A stretch of 64,000 bases of DNA, taken from assembly GCF_036263595.1 (NCBI RefSeq), contig NZ_DATAGQ010000129.1, positions 1 to 64,000 of the forward strand. The letters run 5' to 3'. Below, in pieces: positions 42,005-51,114 of this stretch; within the stretch, counting starts at the first letter, position 1; each line of letters opens with the position of its first letter. Below the pieces are notes generated by a model that was not told the origin of the DNA, made no database searches, and saw only the letters and a list, made by a program, of their open reading frames with translations. A program made the translations under genes and the position numbers. The stretch is from Geminicoccus sp036263595. Its GTDB lineage: Bacteria; Pseudomonadota; Alphaproteobacteria; Geminicoccales; Geminicoccaceae.

Positions 42005-43291
42005 CTAGGCCGCCGCCTCGATCATGGACCGTTCGACGATGGCGAGCCCTTCCTCGACGATCTCGTCGGAGGCCGTGAGCGGCACCAGCACGCGCAGGAT
42101 GTTGCTGCTGGGACCGCAAGCGAGCAGTACCAGGCCGTACTTGCGCGCCGCGGCCGTCACCCGACCGGTGAACTCCGTCGCCGGCTTCTTGCTTTCCCGG
42201 TCCTTGACCAGCTCCACCGCCACCATTCCGCCAAGGCCGCGCACATCGCCGATGGCGGTGATGTCGTTGCGCCTCGCCATGCCGCGACAGCGCTCGATCA
42301 CCGTGGCACCGAGGCTCAGGCTGCGGTCGAGCAGCTTTTCTTCCTCGATGATGTCGAGCACCGCAAGCGCCGCGGCGCAGGCCAACGGATTGCCGGAATA
42401 GGTGCCGCCGAGGCCGCCCGGGTTGATCTTGTCCATGATCTCGGCCTTGCCGATCACGCCGGAGAGGGGAAAGCCGGCGGCCAAGCTTTTTGCCGTCGCG
42501 ATCAGGTCAGGCACGACGCCCGAGTGCTCGATCGAGAAGTACTTGCCGGTCCGCGCCATCCCCGCCTGCACCTCGTCCGAGATCAGGAGGATGCCATGCC
42601 GGTCGCAGAGTTCGCGCAGTGCTTGCAGGAACTCGAAGGGCGCGATGTAGAAGCCACCCTCGCCCTGGACCGGCTCGATGATGATGGCCGCGACCCGGGA
42701 TGCCTCGATGTCCGCCTTGAACAGCGCGTCGATGGCCGCCAGCGACTGCTCGCTCGTGACCCCATGGTAGGGCGACGGAAAGGGGACGTGGTAGATCTCG
42801 TTCGGGAACGGCCCGAAGCCAAGCTTGTAGGGCGCCACCTTGCCGGTGAGGCCCAGCGTGAGCAGGGTGCGGCCGTGGAACCCACCCTGAAAGGCGATCA
42901 CGCCTGGCCGGCCGGTGGCGCCACGGGCGATCTTGATGGCGTTCTCGTTCGCCTCGGCCCCGGTCGAGAAGAAGATCGTCTTCTTCGGCTCGTCGCCCGG
43001 TGCCAGTCTGTTCAGCTTCTCGGCCAGCTCGACGTAGGGCTCGTAGGGCAGGACCTGGAAGGCGGTGTGGATGTAGTTGTCCAGCTGGGCCCGGACCGCT
43101 TCCAGCACCTTCGGGTGCCCGTGGCCGACATTCTGCACACCGATGCCGCCGGCAAAATCGATGTAGCGGTTGCCTTCCACGTCCCAGATCTCGGCATTCT
43201 TCGCCTTGGCCGGGTAGACGCCGGTGGCGTTGCCGACCCCGCGCGGCACGGCCGCCGCCCGACGTGCCTGAAGTTCCGCATTCGTCGTCAC
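42005..43291 (-). CDS. gabT: 4-aminobutyrate aminotransferase
   Basis: A 428-residue class III aminotransferase converting GABA and 2-oxoglutarate to succinic semialdehyde and glutamate. Features: IWDVEGNRYIDFAGGIGVQNVGH, FSTGAEANENAIK, IIEPVQGEGGFY, LISDEVQAGMARTGK and the PLP Lys in ATAKSLAAGFPLSGVIG. The GTG start has GGAGAA upstream; the frame is open further but antisense to the neighbour. It is the last gene of the arginine operon, 13 bases after the monooxygenase, and takes up the GABA released by GbuA. DavT (5-aminovalerate) is a close alternative. Confidence 0.9.
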   Translation of the reverse strand: MTTNAELQARRAAAVPRGVGNATGVYPAKAKNAEIWDVEGNRYIDFAGGIGVQNVGHGHPKVLEAVRAQLDNYIHTAFQVLPYEPYVELAEKLNRLAPGDEPKKTIFFSTGAEANENAIKIARGATGRPGVIAFQGGFHGRTLLTLGLTGKVAPYKLGFGPFPNEIYHVPFPSPYHGVTSEQSLAAIDALFKADIEASRVAAIIIEPVQGEGGFYIAPFEFLQALRELCDRHGILLISDEVQAGMARTGKYFSIEHSGVVPDLIATAKSLAAGFPLSGVIGKAEIMDKINPGGLGGTYSGNPLACAAALAVLDIIEEEKLLDRSLSLGATVIERCRGMARRNDITAIGDVRGLGGMVAVELVKDRESKKPATEFTGRVTAAARKYGLVLLACGPSSNILRVLVPLTASDEIVEEGLAIVERSMIEAAA

Positions 43292-43304
43292 GATCGTTCT
43301 CCGT

Positions 43305-44996
43305 TCAGTCGTCGAGGGCAAGTGGGGCGAGTTCATCGAACCGATCGCCGGGGCCCGGGTTCTCGCGGGCGCTGCATCCGCTGAGATGGCGCACGACACC
43401 CCACACGGCATTGAGCGCCGTGGTGACGGCACCTTCGGCCCAGCCAGCCGTCCAGGACACGTCGTCGCCGGCAAGGAAGATGCCGCGCTGCTCGGGCGGC
43501 AGGTCGTCCTGCATGAAGTGCGAGAACAGCCGCCGCTGGTAGCGGTAGTGTCCGGGCAGGTTGGCCTTGAAGGCACCCATGAAGTTCGGATCCGACTCCC
43601 AGGACACCGTAATCGGATGGCCGATGATGTGCTGGCGGATGTCCAGGTCCGGATAAATCTGCGCCAGGCTGTGCAGCATCAGCCTGACCCGCTCGTCCAC
43701 CGGCAGCGACAGCCACTTCATCGCGTCGTCGTTCCAGGTGTAGGACAAGCAGATCACGCCCGGCTTGTCGTCGCCCTGGTCCAGCAGGTAGGTGCCGCGG
43801 GTGAGGCGGTCGGACAGCGTCATGCTCATCCGGTCGCGGCCCGTGCTGGGATCGACCTCCTTCCAGAACGGCCGGTCGACCATCACGAAAGTCTTGGACG
43901 CCTGCATGTAGTGCGTCCGCTCCATCGCCATCCACATGGGATGGGAGAACAGCTGCTCGTTGCAGTCGATCCGCGCCGACAGGAGCCAGACCTGGCAGGT
44001 AACCACGACGGCATCGTAGGAACGCCGGTTGCCCCAGCGGTCGGTGATGGCGATCTTTCCGTCGTCTTCGCGCACGATCCTGGCCACACCCGGCATCGGC
44101 ATGCCGTTGTGGAGGTCCTTCAGCGACGTGCCATCCGGCCAGTGGACCATGCCGTCCAGCTTCTTTGTCCAAAGCCCTACCGGCAGCTGCTCGACACCGC
44201 CCAGGACTTGCCGATGGTCCTCGTCCGCGTTCGTGTAGACGACGCGCAGAATCTCCAGCATCGAGTTGGGGAAGTCCGTGTCCCAGCCGCCCGTGCCGAA
44301 GCCTACTTGGCCGAACACCTCGCGGTGACGGAAGGAGCGCTCGCGAAAGGCGCGCGAGCCGGCGATGAAGCCGTAGAAGGAGCGCTCGTCCCAGACCGGC
44401 ACCAGCTCGTTCCAGATGGCCTTGATCCTGCCGACGTCACGGTCGCGGATGGCAGCCTGCATCGCGCCAAAGGAGGCCTCTTCTTCCAGTACCTCTTTCC
44501 ATGCATGCGCGACCTCGTGGAACAAAGGCGGCAGGTCGGCGAGCGTGCGCCCGTAATGGGCCTTGCCGCCTAGTTCGATCACCGTGCTCCGCGACGCCGG
44601 CGTCAGCGGGTTGGGGAAGGGCTCCGTGCGCAGGCCCGCCTGATCGAAATAGTGGAACAGCGTGGTGGCCGATGGCGGGAAGCGCATCGCTCCCAGCTCC
44701 GCGATCGTCCCGTCGCCACCCTTGAACGTCTCCGAGCGCAGCCGCCCGCCGATCCGGTCCGACTCGTACACGACCGGTTTCAGCCCGAGCTTCATCAGCT
44801 CGTAGGCGGCAACGATGCCGGAAATGCCGGCGCCGATCACCACAACCTCCGTGCCGTGCCGTTCCGCCGGGATGCTGCCGAGCCCGGCCGGGTGGCGGAC
44901 ATGGTCGTCGAACGGATAAGGAAAGTCCGGCCCGAACATGGTGACCGGCTTCAGCTCGATGCCCGGTGCCGCCGGGGCCGGCATGGAAGCCGACAT
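43305..44996 (-). CDS. Flavin amino-acid monooxygenase/oxidase, predicted arginine 2-monooxygenase
   Basis: A 563-residue FAD enzyme of the tryptophan/lysine 2-monooxygenase branch of amine oxidases. The dinucleotide loop is VVVIGAGISGIVAAYEL, followed by ESDRIGGRLRSE and ELGAMRFPPS. The C-terminal FAD contact is IFLAGDDVSWTAGWAEGAV. These enzymes oxidatively decarboxylate an amino acid to the amide one carbon shorter. The neighbours GbuA and a DavA-like amidase point to arginine, giving 4-guanidinobutyramide. Lysine (DavB) is the main alternative, and some relatives act as plain oxidases giving the 2-oxo acid. AGGAGG precedes the ATG. Confidence 0.8.
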   Translation of the reverse strand: MSASMPAPAAPGIELKPVTMFGPDFPYPFDDHVRHPAGLGSIPAERHGTEVVVIGAGISGIVAAYELMKLGLKPVVYESDRIGGRLRSETFKGGDGTIAELGAMRFPPSATTLFHYFDQAGLRTEPFPNPLTPASRSTVIELGGKAHYGRTLADLPPLFHEVAHAWKEVLEEEASFGAMQAAIRDRDVGRIKAIWNELVPVWDERSFYGFIAGSRAFRERSFRHREVFGQVGFGTGGWDTDFPNSMLEILRVVYTNADEDHRQVLGGVEQLPVGLWTKKLDGMVHWPDGTSLKDLHNGMPMPGVARIVREDDGKIAITDRWGNRRSYDAVVVTCQVWLLSARIDCNEQLFSHPMWMAMERTHYMQASKTFVMVDRPFWKEVDPSTGRDRMSMTLSDRLTRGTYLLDQGDDKPGVICLSYTWNDDAMKWLSLPVDERVRLMLHSLAQIYPDLDIRQHIIGHPITVSWESDPNFMGAFKANLPGHYRYQRRLFSHFMQDDLPPEQRGIFLAGDDVSWTAGWAEGAVTTALNAVWGVVRHLSGCSARENPGPGDRFDELAPLALDD

Positions 44997-45007
44997 GCTG
45001 GACCTCC

Positions 45008-45955
45008 TCAGGCCCGGTACTGGACGCCCGGCAACACGCAGAGCATCTCGAACAGGATGTTGGCCGCCACCAGCGCCGTGGTGCCGGCCTGGTCATAGGG
45101 TGGCGATACCTCGACGAGATCGCAGCCCACCAGGTTCAGGCCCCGGCACCCGCGCACGATCTCCAGCGCCTGCCAGATGGTGAGCCCACCCACCTCCAGC
45201 GTTCCCGTGCCCGGTGCGAAGGCCGGATCCAGGCTGTCGATGTCGAAGCTCATATAGACCGGCCCGTCGCCCATCATGGTGCGGACCTCCTCCATCAAGG
45301 GCGTCAGCGACTTGTGCCAGCACTCCTCGGCCTGCACGACGCGAAAGCCCTGCTGGCGCGGCCAGTCGAAATCGTCGGCGGCATAGCCCGAACCGCGCAG
45401 ACCGATCTGGATGGCGCGCTTCATATCGATCGCCCCGTCCTCGACCGCGCGCCGGAACGGCGTGCCGTGCGCAATGCGCTCGCCGAACATGTGCTCGTTG
45501 ATGTCGGCATGGGCATCGACATGGATGAGGCCGACCGGCCCGTGCTTCTTCGCCATGGCGCGCAGGATCGGGTAGACCAGCGTATGGTCGCCGCCTAGGC
45601 CCAGGGGAATGCAGCCGGTGGCCAGGATCTTGTCGTAATGGTCCTCGATGATCTGGACCGACTTCTTCAGGTCGAACGTGTTGGTCGGGATGTCGCCGAT
45701 GTCGGCCACCTGCAGGCTGTCGAACGGGGCCGCACGGGTCGCCATGTTGTAGGGCCGGATCATCGTCGATTCCTGCCGGATCTGGCGCGGGCCAAAGCGC
45801 GTGCCGGCCCGGTGCGAGGCGCCGATATCCATCGGGATGCCAACGAAGCAGGCGTCCAGCCCTTCCGCCGACGATGCCGCCGGCAGCCGCATCATCGTGC
45901 CGGGGCCGGCGAAGCGCGGCATCTCGTTGCCGCCGAGCGGCTGGTTGAAGCTCAT
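45008..45955 (-). CDS. gbuA: Guanidinobutyrase (ureohydrolase family)
   Basis: A 315-residue binuclear manganese ureohydrolase. The metal ligands are in GGDHTL, HVDAHADINEH and SFDIDSLDPAFAPGTGT. The N-terminus NQPLGGNEMPRF and TMMRLP, and VQAEECWHKSL in the middle, closely match Pseudomonas GbuA rather than agmatinase SpeB. The expected reaction is 4-guanidinobutyrate to GABA plus urea. Its ATG overlaps the stop of the amidase gene (ATGA), tying the two steps together. Confidence 0.9.
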   Translation of the reverse strand: MSFNQPLGGNEMPRFAGPGTMMRLPAASSAEGLDACFVGIPMDIGASHRAGTRFGPRQIRQESTMIRPYNMATRAAPFDSLQVADIGDIPTNTFDLKKSVQIIEDHYDKILATGCIPLGLGGDHTLVYPILRAMAKKHGPVGLIHVDAHADINEHMFGERIAHGTPFRRAVEDGAIDMKRAIQIGLRGSGYAADDFDWPRQQGFRVVQAEECWHKSLTPLMEEVRTMMGDGPVYMSFDIDSLDPAFAPGTGTLEVGGLTIWQALEIVRGCRGLNLVGCDLVEVSPPYDQAGTTALVAANILFEMLCVLPGVQYRA

Positions 45956-46752
45956 CGGCGGCCTCCATGCATGAGGGCGGCATACAGTTCCGGCCGGCGA
46001 TCGGCGAGGTAGGTGTAGAGCGGCCGTGTCCGCTCCAGCAGGTCCCGGTCCAGTTCCGCCGAGATCACCTCCTCGCCTCGACCGGCGCGGGCCAGGTCCA
46101 CGCCGTCAGGGCCGACGATGCAGGAGAGCCCGCAATAGTCCAGGTCGGCCTCGACCCCGCAATGATCGGCATAGGCGATGAAGACCTGGTTCTCGACGGC
46201 CCGGGCGGGGACGATCGTGCGCGCGATCACGTCATAGGGCTGCATGAGCGCGGTGGGCACCACCACCAGGTCGGCGCCGGCCAAGGCCAACGACCGCACG
46301 GCCTCCGGAAACTCGACATCGTAGCAGATCAGGACACCCACCTTGAAGCCATCGAGCTCGACCACCGGCGAATGGCCGTCGCCTTCCTGGAACATCGAGC
46401 GGTCCAGGTCGGTGAAGAGATGCGACTTGCGGTAGTTCAGGAGCGTGTTGCCGTGGCGGTCGATCAGGATGGCAGCGTTGTACACCTTCCCGTCCGCGCC
46501 CCGCTCGGGATAGCCATAGAGCAGCGCCGTGCCCGTCGCTCGTGCAATCATGGCCGCCCGCTTGGCCGACGGCCCATCCACCGGCTCGGCCAGCCGCTCC
46601 GCCGCTTCCCGGCCGATCGCATAGCCCGACAGGAACATTTCCGGACAGACCAGGAGGCCTTCTTCGACGTGCGCTGCGGCCTCCGCCACGCGCTCCATGT
46701 TCTCGGCAGGTGTTCCCGCCTTCTCCGGTCCCTGGAACAGGGTGACCCGCAT
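45952..46752 (-). CDS. Nitrilase-superfamily amidase (DavA-like), predicted 4-guanidinobutyramide hydrolase
   Basis: A 266-residue carbon-nitrogen hydrolase. The catalytic triad is visible: Glu in LVCPEMFLSGYAIG, Lys in LNYRKSHLF and Cys in VLICYDVEFPE. The overall pattern, including LFTDLDRSMFQEGD and DYCGLSCIVGPDG, closely resembles DavA (5-aminovaleramidase) of Pseudomonas. Next to GbuA and the monooxygenase it should hydrolyse 4-guanidinobutyramide to 4-guanidinobutyrate and ammonia. It starts 14 bases after the ThDP enzyme gene and overlaps gbuA by ATGA. Confidence 0.85.
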   Translation of the reverse strand: MRVTLFQGPEKAGTPAENMERVAEAAAHVEEGLLVCPEMFLSGYAIGREAAERLAEPVDGPSAKRAAMIARATGTALLYGYPERGADGKVYNAAILIDRHGNTLLNYRKSHLFTDLDRSMFQEGDGHSPVVELDGFKVGVLICYDVEFPEAVRSLALAGADLVVVPTALMQPYDVIARTIVPARAVENQVFIAYADHCGVEADLDYCGLSCIVGPDGVDLARAGRGEEVISAELDRDLLERTRPLYTYLADRRPELYAALMHGGRR

Positions 46753-46766
46753 CTTCCCGATCCTTC

Positions 46767-48365
46767 TCACGCCAGATACGGCGCATCCTCGTCGATCTCG
46801 ACCAGCGTCGGCACGCTCCGTCCGGCACTGGCCCTCAACAATTCTTCCAGATGCTCGATGCTCTCCGCTCGGCCGGCCACGCAGCCGAAGCCACGCGCGA
46901 TCGCGACGAAGTCCGGCGTCACCAGGTCGACCCCGATCGGCGGCACGCCTGTTTCCGCCATGTAGGTCTTGATCTCGCCGTAGCCACGGTTGTTCCAGAG
47001 CAGGATCACGATCGGCACCTGCGCTTCCACGGCCGAGGCCAGCTCCGGCAGCGTGAACTGGAACCCGCCGTCGCCGATCAGCGCCACCACCGGCCGGTCC
47101 GGGGCCGCCAGCTTCGCGCCCATGGCAGCCGGAAGCGCATAGCCCAGCGTGCCATAGCCGGTGCTGGCGTTGAACCAGGAGCGAGGCCGCGCCGGCGCAT
47201 GGAACTGGTTGCCGCCATAGACGGGCTGGGTCTGGTCGCCGGCGATGATGGCATCGGGCAAGGCACGGTCCACGGCATCCAGGACGCGCCGGTGCCCCTG
47301 GATCGACGGCCACCAAAGGGCCTGCACCGCCTCCCGCACCGCTCCGGCCCGGATCCGGCCTCCCTTGGCGATCGTGGTGGCCTTCAGCGCATAGAGCAGC
47401 GCATCCAGCGTGAGCCTCGCATCGGCGACGATCGGCACGTCCGCCGGCCGGACCCGCATGGTCTGCTCGGGATCGATGTCCACCCGGATCAACTGCCCGT
47501 CGAACTGCAGCTCCTGTGGATCCGGGTACATCTCCGTCTCGCCGAACTCGGTGCCAACGGCGAGCACCACATCAGCTTCCTTCAGGGCCTGGCGCAGCGG
47601 CGCGAACGAGAAGTTCTCGCCCATGTGGAGCGGGTGGTTCGGCGGGATCACGCCCTTGGCGTTGACCGTGTTGATGAAGGGTGCCCGCAAGAGTTCGATC
47701 AGCGCCAGCGCCGGCTCGCCCGCCTCCACCGCACCACCGCCCAGCACGAGGAGTGGCCGCTCGGCAAAGCGCAGCAGTTCGGCCGCCCGTGCGATCCTGG
47801 CCGGCGAGGGTGCTGGCGGTCCAACCGTCGGAAGCTTCCTGACCTCGACGTGGCTGGCGTCGGCGCGGATCACATCCACCGGGATCTCGAGATGGATCGG
47901 CCGCGGCCGTGAGCAGCAGAACAGGGCGAAGGCACGCGCCAGGACCTCCGGCAGCTGATCGGGCGAGAGCAGCGTGTGGCTGAACGCAGTCACCCCCGCC
48001 GCCATGTTCCGCTGCGACGGCAACTCGTGCAGCCGGCCCTGGCCCATGCCCAGATGGTTCGTCCGGGTCACGCTGGAGATCACCAGCATCGGCATGCTGT
48101 CGCCATAGGCCTGGCCCATGGCGGTCAGGATGTTGGTCACGCCCGGCCCGGTCACCACGAAGCAGGCGGCAGGCTTGCCGGTGACGCGCGCATAGCCGTC
48201 CGCCATGAAGCCGGCACCCTGCTCGTGCCTGGGCGTGACATGGCGGAGACCGGTCTCTGGCAGGCCCCGGTAGAGTTCGACCGTATGGACGCCTGGAATG
48301 CCGAACACGACCCGGATGCCGTTGGCTTCCAGGAAGCGGACCAGGACCTCGCCGGTGGTAGGCAT
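46767..48365 (-). CDS. aruI: ThDP-dependent decarboxylase, AruI-like (2-ketoarginine decarboxylase)
   Basis: A 532-residue enzyme of the acetolactate synthase-like family: catalytic Glu in TPRHEQGAGFMADGYAR, middle FAD/ADP-like domain (LLVLGGGAVEAGEP), and the ThDP motif GDGGFQFTLPELASAVE ending NNRGYGEIK. Relatives in arginine clusters are 5-guanidino-2-oxopentanoate decarboxylases (AruI), making 4-guanidinobutyraldehyde. The context with GbuA and GabT favours that reaction. No aruH transaminase or aldehyde dehydrogenase is in the window. It begins 3 bases after the permease stop. Confidence 0.75.
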   Translation of the reverse strand: MPTTGEVLVRFLEANGIRVVFGIPGVHTVELYRGLPETGLRHVTPRHEQGAGFMADGYARVTGKPAACFVVTGPGVTNILTAMGQAYGDSMPMLVISSVTRTNHLGMGQGRLHELPSQRNMAAGVTAFSHTLLSPDQLPEVLARAFALFCCSRPRPIHLEIPVDVIRADASHVEVRKLPTVGPPAPSPARIARAAELLRFAERPLLVLGGGAVEAGEPALALIELLRAPFINTVNAKGVIPPNHPLHMGENFSFAPLRQALKEADVVLAVGTEFGETEMYPDPQELQFDGQLIRVDIDPEQTMRVRPADVPIVADARLTLDALLYALKATTIAKGGRIRAGAVREAVQALWWPSIQGHRRVLDAVDRALPDAIIAGDQTQPVYGGNQFHAPARPRSWFNASTGYGTLGYALPAAMGAKLAAPDRPVVALIGDGGFQFTLPELASAVEAQVPIVILLWNNRGYGEIKTYMAETGVPPIGVDLVTPDFVAIARGFGCVAGRAESIEHLEELLRASAGRSVPTLVEIDEDAPYLA

Positions 48366-48368
48366 CGT

Positions 48369-49163
48369 TCAGTCCTTTGACCAGGCGCCCAGGAGCTTCG
48401 GGAGATCGCCGAACCGGGCGATCAGCCCGAACACCAGGGCGGCGAATAGCATGAACACCACGGCGACCACCGCCATGACCGGCGTATAGCCATAGCGCAG
48501 GCTGTTGAAGATCTTGATCGGCAGCGTCTCGACCGTGAAGCCCGAGACCATGTAGGCCACGATGTACTCGTTCAGGCTGAGCACGAAGGCGAACGCATAG
48601 CCGGAGATCAGGTAGGGCCGGATCAGCGGCAGGATGATCGTCGTGAAGACCTTCCGCTCGTCCGCGCCCATGGTCGTGGCGGCCTCGACCACCTGCCGGT
48701 CGATCGAGTTCAGCCCGAGCGTGATGGTGACCAGCGGCAGGGTCACGAAGAAGATCGCGTGGCTCACGATGGTAGCGACGATCGAGCCGTACAGGCCAAC
48801 GCTCACCCAGAACACCAGGAAGCCCAGGGCAGTGATCACCGGCGGCAGGGTGAATGGTGCGACGCCCAGCCCGTACAGCACGCTGCCGTAGCGGACCCGG
48901 TAGCGCCACAGGAACCAGGCGAGCGGGAAGGCGATCAGCACGGCCAGTGCCGCGGAGGTGAACGCGATCAGGAGGCTGTTGCCCATCGCGTTCAGCCAGT
49001 CCGGCTGATTGAACAGCTCCGCGTACCAGCGCAGGGACGGGTCGCGCGGCGGAAACAGGAGTTGCTGCGCGCCGTTCAGCGATACCCCGGCCACCACGAT
49101 CAGCGGGCCCGCCAGGAACAGGAGGACCAGGCCCATGAACAGCTTGCTGCCGAGCCTGCTCAT
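48369..49163 (-). CDS. ABC transporter permease, PotC-like
   Basis: A 264-residue inner-membrane permease with six hydrophobic segments and the binding-protein-dependent transport loop EAATTMGADERKVFTTIILPLIRP that docks to the ATPase. PotC family features include the N-terminal helix, FPLAWFLWRYR and FVLSLNEYIVAYMVSGF. Its ATG overlaps the stop of the PotB-like gene. Expected substrate here is arginine or another guanidino/polyamine compound, inferred from the enzymes downstream. Confidence 0.88.
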   Translation of the reverse strand: MSRLGSKLFMGLVLLFLAGPLIVVAGVSLNGAQQLLFPPRDPSLRWYAELFNQPDWLNAMGNSLLIAFTSAALAVLIAFPLAWFLWRYRVRYGSVLYGLGVAPFTLPPVITALGFLVFWVSVGLYGSIVATIVSHAIFFVTLPLVTITLGLNSIDRQVVEAATTMGADERKVFTTIILPLIRPYLISGYAFAFVLSLNEYIVAYMVSGFTVETLPIKIFNSLRYGYTPVMAVVAVVFMLFAALVFGLIARFGDLPKLLGAWSKD

Positions 49164-50017
49164 CGGGGTGCTTCCCGGCTGGCACCCAGCACGAGCGTCA
49201 GCCCGATGAAGGCCAGGCTGAACAGCATCAGGAAGATCGCCATCGCCGCCGCGAACGGGATGTTCGATTGGAACACCGCCTGGTCGGTGATGTGCACCGA
49301 GAGCGTCCAGTGCGGCGGCCGGCCCAGCACCTGCGGCAGCAGGAAGGCGCCGAGGTTGAAGACGAACACCATGATGACCGCGCCCATCAGCGAGGTCTTC
49401 AGGACCGGCACGACGATCGTGAAGAAGGTCCGGAACGGCGAGGCGCCCAGCATCCGCGACGCTTCCGGCAGCTCCGGATCGAGGCGCGACATGGCCGGGT
49501 AGACGATCAGCACCGTGTAGGGGAAGCCCAGGTAGCACATGCCCATGAGCAGGGCGCCGAAGCTGGGGGTCCAGGCGACGGGGCGCGGGAGCATGCCCAG
49601 CCACACCATGACGTTCGACAGGCCGGCGTTGCGCGAGAGGAGCGTCGACCAGGAAAAGCCGATGATCACCTCCGACAGCGACAGGACCGCCAGGATGAAC
49701 ACGAGGATCGGCACCTGCGCCCGGCGGCGGAGGCGGGTCAGGAAGTAGGTGAACGGGAACGCCACCGCGACGACGATCGCTGCCGAGAGAATGGAGATCC
49801 AGAGCGAGAACAGCAGCGCCCGGCCGAAGAAGGCGCTGACGAAGCGGCCGTAATTGTCGAGCTCGAAGGCTGGCTCGAAGAAGGCGCCTTGGACCTGGTG
49901 GAAGAAGCTCACCGCCAGCATGATGCCGAACGGCACCACGAAGAACAGGACCAGCATGCCTGCCGGCCACAGCATCGGCAGGTGGGCCATGAGACCGTGC
50001 GGCCGCTCGGTCGTCAT
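49160..50017 (-). CDS. ABC transporter permease, PotB-like
   Basis: A 285-residue permease with six membrane segments (first LWPAGMLVLFFVVPFGIMLAVSFF) and the EAA loop EASRMLGASPFRTFFTIVVPVLK. It pairs with the PotC-like permease as the membrane channel of a spermidine/putrescine-class importer. ATGA overlaps join it to the ATPase gene upstream and the second permease gene downstream. Confidence 0.88.
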   Translation of the reverse strand: MTTERPHGLMAHLPMLWPAGMLVLFFVVPFGIMLAVSFFHQVQGAFFEPAFELDNYGRFVSAFFGRALLFSLWISILSAAIVVAVAFPFTYFLTRLRRRAQVPILVFILAVLSLSEVIIGFSWSTLLSRNAGLSNVMVWLGMLPRPVAWTPSFGALLMGMCYLGFPYTVLIVYPAMSRLDPELPEASRMLGASPFRTFFTIVVPVLKTSLMGAVIMVFVFNLGAFLLPQVLGRPPHWTLSVHITDQAVFQSNIPFAAAMAIFLMLFSLAFIGLTLVLGASREAPR

Positions 50018-51069
50018 GACGCCAGCACCACGCAGGCGGCCGGCGGCAGCTCGATGGTCACCGCGTCCCCCGTATCCACGGCCGGGCGAGTCCGCGGCGA
50101 GCTGACCGCCAGGATCTCGCGTCCGCTGCACTCCAGCATGATCTCGACGCTAGCACCCAGGTCCCGCACGAACGTCACCTTCGCCGGCAGGTGGTTCGGA
50201 CCGGTCTCGGTGCCGGGATGGACCAGGACCTCTTCCGGCCGGATCGAGATCGAGGCCTTCGTCCCGCGCACGAGCGCCCGGCCTGCCTCGGTCTGCACCG
50301 GCAGGCCGTCGACGATGATCACGCCGTCCTCGCCGCCCACCACGCCGGTCAAGAGGTTGCTGGAGCCGATGAAGTCGGCGACGAAGGCATTGACGGGATT
50401 GCGGTAGATGTCGAGCGGCGAGCCCACCTGCTGGACCTCGGCATGGTTCATGACGACCACGATGTCGGCCATGGTCAAGGCTTCGCGCTGGTCATGGGTG
50501 ACGACGATGGTCGAGATCCCCAGGCGCTTTTGCAGGAGCTTCAGTTCGACCTGCATGGTTTCCCGCAGTTTCGCGTCCAGCGCGGAGAGGGGCTCGTCGA
50601 GCAGGAACAGCTTGGGATCGATCGCCAGGGCCCGCGCGATCGCCACGCGCTGGCGCTGACCGCCGGAAAGCTGGGAGATCTGCCGGTCAGCGGTCCCAGG
50701 CAGGCGCACCAGGTCCAGCAGCTCTTCTGTCTTGCGGCGTCGAGTGGCCTGGTCCGCACCGCGGATGCGCAGCCCGTAGGCGATGTTCTCGCCCACCGTG
50801 AGATGGGGGAACAGGGCCAGCGACTGGAACACCATGCCCAGATTGCGCCGGTGCGCCGGCAGGCCGGAGATGTCCGTACCGTCCAGGAGGATGCGCCCCC
50901 TGGTCGGCGTCTCCAGCCCGGCGATCACCCGAAGCAGCGTGGTCTTTCCGCAGCCGGACGGCCCCAGCAGGCAGATGAACTTGCCGTCCGGGAAGTCGAG
51001 GTCGATGTCCTTCAGGGCCTCGAACATGCCAAAGGACTTGCCGACATGGTCGATGCGCAGTCCGGACAT
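50014..51069 (-). CDS. ABC transporter ATP-binding protein, PotA-like
   Basis: A 351-residue CUT1/polyamine-class ATPase. Walker A GPSGCGKTT, signature LSGGQRQRVAIARAL, Walker B LFLLDEPLSALDA, H-loop VTHDQREAL. A C-terminal TOBE-like domain (about 250-351) follows, with SIRPEEVLVHPG. It energises the PotB/PotC-like permeases. The stop overlaps the PotB-like ATG. Confidence 0.9.
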   Translation of the reverse strand: MSGLRIDHVGKSFGMFEALKDIDLDFPDGKFICLLGPSGCGKTTLLRVIAGLETPTRGRILLDGTDISGLPAHRRNLGMVFQSLALFPHLTVGENIAYGLRIRGADQATRRRKTEELLDLVRLPGTADRQISQLSGGQRQRVAIARALAIDPKLFLLDEPLSALDAKLRETMQVELKLLQKRLGISTIVVTHDQREALTMADIVVVMNHAEVQQVGSPLDIYRNPVNAFVADFIGSSNLLTGVVGGEDGVIIVDGLPVQTEAGRALVRGTKASISIRPEEVLVHPGTETGPNHLPAKVTFVRDLGASVEIMLECSGREILAVSSPRTRPAVDTGDAVTIELPPAACVVLAS

Positions 51070-51114
51070 CAGATCCTCACGAAGCAGCCGATGGATTGAG
51101 CGAGCGGGGGCGGA

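Noticed and set aside
42005..46752. Reading the monooxygenase, amidase and aminotransferase as the lysine DavB-DavA-DavT pathway
   Set aside because: The amidase and flavoenzyme do resemble DavA and DavB, but GbuA and the AruI-like enzyme have no place in the lysine route. Arginine was preferred and lysine kept as an alternative.
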